Source of the DNA: Oscillospiraceae bacterium
Lineage (GTDB): Bacteria > Bacillota > Clostridia > Oscillospirales > Ruminococcaceae
Assembly: GCA_031260615.1 (NCBI GenBank)
Contig: JAISLG010000044.1
Location: 1-7,529, forward strand
Length of the DNA: 7,529 bases
Reading direction: 5' to 3'
Shown: piece by piece, positions 1 through 4,792 of the stretch
Layout of the letters: every line of letters begins with the position of its first letter
Numbering within the stretch: position 1 is the stretch's first letter
The notes under the pieces: generated by a model
Seen by the model: the letters and a program-made list of their open reading frames with translations, nothing else
Told to the model about the DNA's origin: nothing
Databases searched by the model: none
Translations under genes and position numbers: made by a program

Positions 1-1
1 T

Positions 2-451
2 TTGGGATATTTTGCGGACGAAAAGGCGTTGTCGCGGTATATGTCCACGGTACTTCCCCGATACCTGTCGGTCGCGAATACCGCGGCGGAATTCACGGCA
101 ACCGCGAATATGATTACACTCGGCGCGTGGAAGACAAAGGACAATATCAAAGAACCGCTTGGCGACATAATCGTTCGCTCGGCATTCCCACGAGCCGCCG
201 ACCCGAACCGTTTCGCGGAATTTTTGGTGTTCATCGCAGACAACGCAGTATCGGCTCCAAACGGGAAAACGCTAACCCTGACAAAGCGTATCATAACCGC
301 CGCCGCGCAATACTCGGCTAAACACCGCCTTACAGCACAACTCTCGGCTATATTCACATCAGATTATCTGTCCGCCCACTCGGGACTCGACAAGATATGG
401 AAAGAAGTTTCCAAACCGTTAGGCGGCTTTTTCGTATTCAAGAAAACATAA
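2..451 (+). CDS. Unrecognised protein, C-terminal part (5' end outside window)
   Basis: An open frame enters from the left edge and stops at TAA 449-451, so only the last 149 residues are visible. The TTG at position 2 is probably an ordinary codon, not the start. The visible part is soluble-looking, with Ala-rich stretches that should be mainly helical, no transmembrane segment, and a hydrophobic/basic end (GGFFVFKKT). I do not recognise the family. It is followed 68 bp later, on the same strand, by a membrane-anchored GTPase, so the two are probably functionally linked. GTPases of that type are commonly encoded next to a large GTPase-associated protein, and this could be its C-terminus, but that rests on context only. 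I see no promoter or terminator in the 68-bp gap. Confidence 0.7.
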   Translation: MGYFADEKALSRYMSTVLPRYLSVANTAAEFTATANMITLGAWKTKDNIKEPLGDIIVRSAFPRAADPNRFAEFLVFIADNAVSAPNGKTLTLTKRIITAAAQYSAKHRLTAQLSAIFTSDYLSAHSGLDKIWKEVSKPLGGFFVFKKT

Positions 452-519
452 CACAGACAACAATGGGCAACGAAAGACAACAAGGGGGAACATCATTGCG
501 TTTCAATGAATGAGGTACT

Positions 520-1986
520 ATGGAAAAAGTACGACCCAACAAGCGCGAACAGCCTGCCAAAAAGAATTACTTTCTTGGTCAAGGGTTCGATGATATATTC
601 ATTATACTCCGCGAGGTGTGGAAGGCAAATTCCACCTCGTCGGGTGTATTTGCTGAACGGTATAAGAAATACGGCTTTGCCGATATACGCGGATTTTTTT
701 GGTTTGTTTGTGCCTTCTCTGTCATATTTTTCGGCAGTGTGTTTTGGCTTTTGACAAGTATTGTAATGGTTGTGTATCTTACTGTGCTGTGGTTGCCTGC
801 GTTCGTGCTTTGCTCCATAGTTAAGGCAATTGACAGTGCTTACCTCAACGCAAACCGAATATTCACCGCCTGTCCCGAATGTAAGGCAAAATCCCATATC
901 CCCGCGTATAAATGCCCCAACTGCGGTCGTATGCACACCAACCTTACGCCGGGTAGGTATGGGATATTCCACCGTACTTGCACTTGCGGCGAGGTGCTAC
1001 CCAGTGTATTCTTTTTGGGGCGTGCCAAACTGCGCGCGAAATGCAAGGAGTGCGGCACTCCCTTAAATAGCCGCGAGGCGATACCGATTTGCATACCCGT
1101 TATCGGTGGGCGTTCGGTTGGGAAAACCGCGTTCATTACCGCGTTTGTCAAGGAGTTTACGGACGACTACGCAAAAGCGCATAACCTCAATGTCGAAATA
1201 TACAACGACAGCAAGAAGGAAATATACAACGAAATCACGCGCGACTACGAATCGGGTTCGACTCGTATGACGGCGCGTTCCGCCGATATTCGGGATACGT
1301 CCTCGGTATCGTTCAGTTTTTTCCTGTCCGCTCCGAATTTGCGCCCAGAACGGCTCGTGCATATTTATGATATTGCGGGGGAGGTGTTCACCTCCGACGA
1401 CGAGAATGAGGTGCAACGGCAATACGAATATTGCCACGGCATTGTATTTGTTATCGACCCGATGTCTATCCCTAAGGTGCGGTTTAAGTACGAAAAGGGT
1501 TTTAACCCGAAAGATATTGCGGGTATCGGCGAAACGGATATTAACGAAACGGCGGACGTGTTCCTTAACAAACTGCGTGTAATCGCGGGTTTGTCGGAGG
1601 GGGATATGTCGAATACGCCGATAGCAATCGTATTATCCAAGACAGATCAGCCGGGTTTGGACACATTATTCAGCCCAAACAAGATTGCGGTTGTGCGGAA
1701 AAGGTATCCTCTCTACTCGGATTTGGACATAATTGATATGCTTGTTCGGAGTTTTCTTACATCGGTAGGTTTCGGGAATTTCCTGAATTTGATTGAAGTG
1801 AAGTTTAAGGTCAATAAGTTTTTTATCTGCTCGGCGATTGGGCATACGCGCGATGAGGGGGAATACGCTCCGAAGGGGGTTATGTCGCCTATGGAGTGGC
1901 TTATCCGCAAGACGGACCGAAAGTTATTCACGGGCTACACGGGCGAGAAATTCGCGGACGAGGCGGAGGACACAAAAGGCAAATAA
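520..1986 (+). CDS. Membrane-anchored zinc-ribbon TRAFAC-type GTPase (DO-GTPase2-like)
   Basis: This 488-aa protein has three visible parts. Residues about 57-103 are strongly hydrophobic and form one or two membrane helices. Residues 118-178 hold four Cys pairs (C118/C121, C132/C135, C154/C156, C175/C178), as in tandem zinc ribbons. Residues about 190-470 form a P-loop GTPase domain: Walker A GGRSVGKT (196-203), G3-like DIAGE (284-288), SKTD (373-376) as G4, and CSAIG (437-441) as a likely G5. The Walker and SKTD motifs make GTP binding and hydrolysis likely, with the domain probably cytoplasmic and anchored by its N-terminus. The overall look matches the DO-GTPase2 family of bacterial conflict systems as I remember it; that family name is less certain than the GTPase call. 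The ATG at 520 is preceded by GAGGT (512-516) at short spacing. Another ATG at 506 opens only a short frame that does not encode the motifs. The gene ends just before a G-rich repeat array, and no T-tract terminator follows. Confidence 0.85.
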   Translation: MEKVRPNKREQPAKKNYFLGQGFDDIFIILREVWKANSTSSGVFAERYKKYGFADIRGFFWFVCAFSVIFFGSVFWLLTSIVMVVYLTVLWLPAFVLCSIVKAIDSAYLNANRIFTACPECKAKSHIPAYKCPNCGRMHTNLTPGRYGIFHRTCTCGEVLPSVFFLGRAKLRAKCKECGTPLNSREAIPICIPVIGGRSVGKTAFITAFVKEFTDDYAKAHNLNVEIYNDSKKEIYNEITRDYESGSTRMTARSADIRDTSSVSFSFFLSAPNLRPERLVHIYDIAGEVFTSDDENEVQRQYEYCHGIVFVIDPMSIPKVRFKYEKGFNPKDIAGIGETDINETADVFLNKLRVIAGLSEGDMSNTPIAIVLSKTDQPGLDTLFSPNKIAVVRKRYPLYSDLDIIDMLVRSFLTSVGFGNFLNLIEVKFKVNKFFICSAIGHTRDEGEYAPKGVMSPMEWLIRKTDRKLFTGYTGEKFADEAEDTKGK

Positions 1987-1988
1987 CA

Positions 1989-2031
1989 GGCAAAGGGCAA
2001 GGGGCAAGGGGCAAGGGGCAAGGGGCAAGGG
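1989..2031 (+). repeat. Heptamer tandem repeat with G-quadruplex motif
   Basis: One degenerate unit (GGCAAAG, 1989-1995) is followed by five perfect GGCAAGG units (1996-2030). Read by G-runs, it has four consecutive GGGG tracts (2001-2004, 2008-2011, 2015-2018, 2022-2025) separated by CAA, flanked by GGG at 1995-1997 and 2029-2031. This is a textbook four-tetrad G-quadruplex pattern on the sense strand, two bases after the GTPase stop codon. A stray copy of the unit lies at 2041-2050. It may fold in the mRNA or in single-stranded DNA; the fold itself is inferred. Confidence 0.9.
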
Positions 2032-2050
2032 AACGAAAAGCAAGGGGCAA

Positions 2051-2158
2051 CGATTACTAACCGAGGGGCTTCGCCCCCTCGACCCCCAGCAGGGGGCTAC
2101 GCGCCCCCTGCACCCCGCGGCAGCGTGACGCTGCACCCTTGAAGCGGCGATTACAACC
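2051..2158. repeat. GC-rich three-hairpin extragenic element flanked by short direct repeats
   Basis: Three hairpins follow one another. The first pairs GAGGGG (2063-2068) with CCCCTC (2075-2080). The second pairs GCAGGGGGC (2089-2097) with GCCCCCTGC (2103-2111) around loop TACGC. The third pairs GCAGCG (2120-2125) with CGCTGC (2129-2134) around TGA. The block is far richer in G+C than its surroundings. It is bracketed by CGATTACTAACC (2051-2062) and CGATTACAACC (2148-2158), an imperfect direct repeat differing by one base. It resembles REP-like extragenic palindromic elements, though I cannot assign a named family. None of the hairpins is followed by a T-tract, so a Rho-independent terminator is not supported. 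Confidence 0.7.
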
Positions 2159-2202
2159 AAATTTATTCAGAGGGTTGTTTTGTTGCTAACACATTTTTTT
2201 GC

Positions 2203-2238
2203 GTTGTTACCGTTGTTACCGTTGTTACCGTTGTTACC
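2203..2238. repeat. 9-bp tandem repeat, four perfect copies
   Basis: GTTGTTACC occurs four times head to tail without a mismatch (2203-2211, 2212-2220, 2221-2229, 2230-2238). The unit shares no sequence with the heptamer array upstream or the 16-bp array downstream. No reading frame through it continues into a supported gene. Function unknown; slippage-prone spacer DNA is the simplest reading. Confidence 0.95.
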
Positions 2239-2278
2239 GCACAATACACGCCACCACTCCCAAAAATGTGTCGTGTAG

Positions 2279-2480
2279 GGCGCGATGTCCACATCGCGCC
2301 GACAACTACATCGCGCCGATACTACATCGCGCCGATACCATATCGCGCCGATACCACATCGCGCCGATACTATACCGCGCCGATACCACATCGTACCGAT
2401 ACTACATCGCGCCGACAACAAAATTGTACCCAACATCGCGCCGACAACAACATCGCGCCGATACCACATCGCGCCGATAC
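2279..2480. repeat. 16-bp tandem repeat array (11 units) opening with an inverted unit
   Basis: The core ATCGCGCCGATACYAC repeats from 2293 to 2480. Units start at 2293, 2310, 2326, 2342, 2358, 2374, 2390, 2406, 2435, 2452 and 2468. Most are 16 bp; those at 2293 and 2435 are 17 bp with CGACAAC in place of CGATAC; the unit at 2406 is stretched to 29 bp by a degenerate insert. At the left edge one unit is inverted: GGCGCGATGT (2279-2288) and ACATCGCGCC (2291-2300) form a perfect 10-bp inverted repeat. Each unit carries the near-palindrome ATCGCGCCGAT. Because 16 is not a multiple of 3, all three frames stay open by repetition, so the short open frames here are not evidence of coding. The array lies 92 bp upstream of the lipoprotein gene. 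Confidence 0.93.
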
Positions 2481-2572
2481 ATTTAACGGTGCAGGAATAC
2501 CGAATCAATTTGCGCTGATTACTAATTGTTATCAATCGACAAAATTTTGACACGACAGGGAGGGGAAATAAT
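2481..2572 (+). promoter_or_regulatory. Leader of the lipoprotein operon with its Shine-Dalgarno site
   Basis: This AT-rich stretch lies between the 16-bp array and the lipoprotein start. AGGGAGGGG (2557-2565) is a strong Shine-Dalgarno site 7 nt before the TTG at 2573, and it decides that start. A TTGACA at 2547-2552 is too close to the start codon to act as a normal -35. I see no convincing sigma-A promoter here, so transcription may begin upstream or from a non-consensus site. Confidence 0.6.
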
Positions 2573-3259
2573 TTGAACAAACGATGGGCATTGCTGATAT
2601 TATCGGTTGTGTTGCTGACGGGTTGCAAAAAGGACGCGCCGAAAAAGGACGTAATGGAGGAGTTACAGAGTATTGTTGACAAGAACTCGTCCGCGACGAT
2701 TACGGCGAGTACGACCGAACCTGAAAGTGCCGAACCGACAAGCGAACCCGACACAGCCGATACGGGGGAAGCGGGGGATACAAGCGATACAGCCGAGAGC
2801 GCGGGGGATAATAGCGAGGTTAGTTCTGACACTACTGAAACGGGTGAAAGCGCAGAAAATACGGGTACTGCCGACACAACAGAAACGGGCAGTGCGGACA
2901 CTACAAACGGCACGGGTATTGTAACATCGCCCTCTACTACCGAAATCGCCGACAAGATAGCGTACTTCATCGAGCAGTATTACCCGTCGGGGACAGGGAC
3001 AAACGAGGAATATAATGTGGCTGTTACCGCGTTTGGCGAGAATACTGTCGTGTTCGAGAACCGTTTGAAGAATCCTCCGACAGATTTGACCGAACTCAAA
3101 AAGGCACTCGATACAATGAAACCCGCCCTGAAAACAGCGGCGGATACGGTAATCAAGGCAATGGACGGGTATAATATTACCGACCCGACCGTTCGATACG
3201 AGTATTACGGCGCGGACAACAAGGTTTTTTGGACGGCGGATTTTACAAAATACAAGTGA
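2573..3259 (+). CDS. Lipoprotein with acidic Thr/Ser-rich linker and DUF4854-like C-terminal domain
   Basis: The 228-aa product starts at TTG. Residues 1-17 are a lipoprotein signal peptide (basic KR, then hydrophobic core) ending in lipobox LLTGC, with Cys18 the expected lipidated residue. The mature protein should sit on the outer face of the cytoplasmic membrane. Residues about 41-122 are a low-complexity linker of Thr, Ser, Glu, Asp, Gly and Ala, likely disordered and long enough to hold the C-terminal domain off the membrane or within the wall. Residues about 123-228 look folded and follow the pattern of small Clostridia lipoproteins I associate with DUF4854: a strand with FGENTVVFE, a helix rich in Leu and Lys, then VRYEYYGAD near the end. 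Family assignment is from memory. The stop codon lies in a tandemly duplicated 15-mer, and two membrane-protein genes follow closely, suggesting one operon. Confidence 0.85.
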   Translation: MNKRWALLILSVVLLTGCKKDAPKKDVMEELQSIVDKNSSATITASTTEPESAEPTSEPDTADTGEAGDTSDTAESAGDNSEVSSDTTETGESAENTGTADTTETGSADTTNGTGIVTSPSTTEIADKIAYFIEQYYPSGTGTNEEYNVAVTAFGENTVVFENRLKNPPTDLTELKKALDTMKPALKTAADTVIKAMDGYNITDPTVRYEYYGADNKVFWTADFTKYK

Positions 3260-3275
3260 GCAAAATACAAGTGAG
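3246..3275 (+). repeat. Perfect 15-bp tandem duplication spanning the lipoprotein stop codon
   Basis: CAAAATACAAGTGAG occurs at 3246-3260 and immediately again at 3261-3275. The first copy carries the last codons and TGA stop (3257-3259) of the lipoprotein gene; the second carries the same stop in the same frame but is untranslated. The second copy's GTGAG (3271-3275) lies 6 nt before the next ATG and may serve as a weak Shine-Dalgarno site. This looks like a recent slippage duplication that left the protein unchanged. Confidence 0.95.
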
Positions 3276-3281
3276 TTAAAT

Positions 3282-3488
3282 ATGAAATTACAATTCGGTG
3301 TTGTGGTAATCGCCGCGATTTTCGGCGCGTTTATCGGCACGGCTGGGACAGTTGCGCTTTTCAAACTGCTTGCCGTTTTCCTCCCGTTCGTAGTGGTTTT
3401 GATAGCGTTGTTCGGGCTTGTTTTCGGCGTATATGTCGGGTTTGTTAATACTGTCAAGACGTTTCGGCGACTGGGGAAGTTAAGGTAA
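3282..3488 (+). CDS. Small two-helix membrane protein (68 aa)
   Basis: The product is almost entirely hydrophobic. Residues about 5-27 are one membrane helix containing small-residue motifs (FGAFIGTAGT). Residues about 29-56 are a second helix with GLVFGVYVG. The C-terminal tail KTFRRLGKLR is strongly basic, which by the positive-inside rule places both ends in the cytoplasm. I do not recognise a family. It lies 22 bp after the lipoprotein stop and 3 bp before the next gene, so it is almost certainly co-transcribed and probably a partner of the larger membrane protein. The ATG at 3282 has a weak GTGAG ribosome site; the tight fit between neighbours supports the call more than the site does. 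Confidence 0.75.
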   Translation: MKLQFGVVVIAAIFGAFIGTAGTVALFKLLAVFLPFVVVLIALFGLVFGVYVGFVNTVKTFRRLGKLR

Positions 3489-3491
3489 ATT

Positions 3492-4364
3492 ATGATTTTA
3501 GAAAACATAACAGGGTACGTTGTGAAATCCCTCGGCGGAGCGGAGGGCGACACAATCGGCGAGGCGTTCAGCAAGTTCAGTCTTAGCGGATATATGAAAG
3601 ATATATTCGGGAATAATCCCTTAACTGCGCGGAATGTTATAATCGGCGCGGTAATTTTCCTTGTGATATACCTTGCCTCGGACGACAACTACGCGAAAAA
3701 CAAAATTACCGCATTCCTACGGACTTTTTTCCTTGTCGGGTGCGTGTCGGCACTATCGGGGGCGTATGAGATATTTTTGCGTATTATCGGGTCGTTTGGG
3801 GCGGAATCGCTCGGCGAAAACGCAAGCGCGTTCTATGTATCGGAATATAATTTGACATTTAACCCGTTCACATTGATGTTCCTCGCGGTTGTGCTGATAA
3901 CGAACTACCACGAGAAGTACATTCCCGCGTTTATGTTCGGTGCGGCGGCTTGTTTAGTGCCGCTGTTATTGCCCGAACCGACCCACGCGAACGCGATATT
4001 TTCGGAAACATCGACCGCAATGGTATTTGCAGTGATTATCCGCGCGGTGGTTGCGGCATTTATCTGTGCTTACACGGTAACCTCCGACAAAGCGGACAAA
4101 ATAAGCCTGATATTTTTCGTGTTTTACTTCCTGTCGGACATACTGACTTTCATTATTTTCTATCAACTGAAATCCCCCGAGATAACAGGCTTCAACAGCT
4201 TTGCTGACGCGTTTGTCAACGGTTTCGGGATACGGCATTTGGCAGATTACGGCGCGTTCGTGCTTGGGATTGTAATTATGAAGATTTATGGGGCAACGGT
4301 AGACAAGACTACCGCTCTCCGGACGGAGAAAGACCCGTTTAAGGCGAGTAACAGCGTGCGATAA
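3492..4364 (+). CDS. Multi-pass membrane protein of unknown function (290 aa)
   Basis: Hydrophobic stretches at about residues 48-62, 74-98, 124-137, 144-160, 175-196, 204-226 and 250-268 suggest six to seven membrane helices. The first 45 residues look amphipathic, and a short charged tail follows the last helix. I see no transporter, permease, protease or enzyme signature and do not recognise the family. The ATG is 3 bp after the preceding stop, with AAGG at 3482-3485 as ribosome site. The gene is the last of the lipoprotein/small membrane protein/membrane protein cassette; a strong terminator begins about 20 bp downstream. The combination suggests an envelope-associated complex, but its job is not shown by the sequence. 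Confidence 0.85.
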   Translation: MILENITGYVVKSLGGAEGDTIGEAFSKFSLSGYMKDIFGNNPLTARNVIIGAVIFLVIYLASDDNYAKNKITAFLRTFFLVGCVSALSGAYEIFLRIIGSFGAESLGENASAFYVSEYNLTFNPFTLMFLAVVLITNYHEKYIPAFMFGAAACLVPLLLPEPTHANAIFSETSTAMVFAVIIRAVVAAFICAYTVTSDKADKISLIFFVFYFLSDILTFIIFYQLKSPEITGFNSFADAFVNGFGIRHLADYGAFVLGIVIMKIYGATVDKTTALRTEKDPFKASNSVR

Positions 4365-4382
4365 GGGCAATAATATCCGATT

Positions 4383-4419
4383 AAAAAGAGAACGAAGGGG
4401 TTGCCCTTCGTTCTTTTTT
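4383..4419. terminator. Bidirectional Rho-independent terminator between convergent operons
   Basis: A perfect 10-bp stem pairs GAACGAAGGG (4390-4399) with CCCTTCGTTC (4404-4413) around loop GTTG. Six T residues (4414-4419) follow on the + strand. On the - strand the A-rich run at 4383-4387 supplies the U-tract. It ends the + strand membrane operon (stop at 4364) and can also end the - strand purB-hisI transcript (stop at 4475). Confidence 0.93.
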
Positions 4420-4420
4420 G

Positions 4421-4480
4421 TTGCCTATTGTTGCCTATTATTGCCTATTATTGCCTATTGTTGCCTATTATTGCCTATTG
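4421..4480. repeat. 10-bp tandem repeat, six copies, running into the end of hisI
   Basis: Six head-to-tail decamers alternate between TTGCCTATTG (4421, 4451, 4471) and TTGCCTATTA (4431, 4441, 4461), differing only in the last base. On the - strand the final copy supplies the last hisI codon (CAA, Gln105) and its TAG stop (4475-4477). The rest forms the 3' untranslated part before the terminator. A single inverted copy of the word GGCAATAATA lies at 4366-4375, on the other side of the terminator. Confidence 0.95.
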
Positions 4481-4792
4481 CACCTCGGTATAAAAGCACG
4501 TCCTATGTCCCGTGTGGCACGCCGCTCCTGTCTGATTTACCCGTATCAGTAGCGTGTCGTCGTCGCAGTCAGAGTGGATTGATACTACTTGTTGCAGGTG
4601 TCCGCTCGTCGCGCCTTTATTCCACAATTCGTTGCGCGAGCGGCTCCAAAACCAAGTGTAGCCCGTGTCGAGGGTTTTGCGCAGACTTTCGCGGTTCATA
4701 TAGGCAAGCATTAACACCTCGCCGTTCTCCGCGTCTTGTATAATAGTCGGGATTAAATCCGCTTTTACAAAATATTTATCGAGTTCTGTCAT
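4475..4792 (-). CDS. hisI: Phosphoribosyl-AMP cyclohydrolase
   Basis: HisI opens the purine ring of phosphoribosyl-AMP in histidine synthesis, in the cytoplasm, with Zn2+ and Mg2+. The 105-aa product is a single-domain HisI without a fused HisE pyrophosphohydrolase. Visible family features are MLAYMN (28-33), WFWSRSR (47-53), GATSGH (60-65), the metal-binding DCDDD (75-79, Asp at 75, 77 and 79), and zinc Cys at 76, 92 and 99 within ACHTGHRTC. The start ATG overlaps the purB stop by 4 bp (4789-4792), so the two are translationally coupled. No other his gene is in the window, so hisI here is detached from a his operon. The stop lies inside the decamer array, and the length is normal for the family. 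Confidence 0.96.
   Translation of the reverse strand: MTELDKYFVKADLIPTIIQDAENGEVLMLAYMNRESLRKTLDTGYTWFWSRSRNELWNKGATSGHLQQVVSIHSDCDDDTLLIRVNQTGAACHTGHRTCFYTEVQ

Noticed and set aside
506..754. 82-aa protein starting at ATG 506
   Set aside because: It is in another frame from the GTPase motifs and ends early. The frame from 520 carries the membrane, zinc and P-loop features.
2063..2134. Rho-independent terminator after the GTPase gene
   Set aside because: The hairpins are strong, but none is followed by a T-tract on either strand.
2293..2480. CRISPR array
   Set aside because: The 16-bp units abut directly with no unique spacers, and no cas gene is nearby.
2293..2480. Plasmid iteron origin
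   Set aside because: There is no rep gene, and chromosomal purB and hisI are nearby. The units resemble a minisatellite as much as iterons.
2199..2550. Short + strand proteins rich in Arg, Ala, Asp and Ile through the repeat array
   Set aside because: A 16-bp unit keeps every frame open by repetition. These frames have no family resemblance and no ribosome site.
2547..2575. TTGACA as -35 of the lipoprotein gene
   Set aside because: A correctly spaced -10 would fall on the start codon, beyond the strong ribosome site, which would then not be transcribed.
2167..2970. 267-aa protein on the - strand
   Set aside because: It runs antisense to the lipoprotein linker and through the repeat array. 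Its Ser/Val-rich text is the mirror of low-complexity codons.
2663..3688. 341-aa protein on the - strand
   Set aside because: It is antisense to three tightly packed + strand genes that have a lipobox and membrane helices, and it shows no domain of its own.
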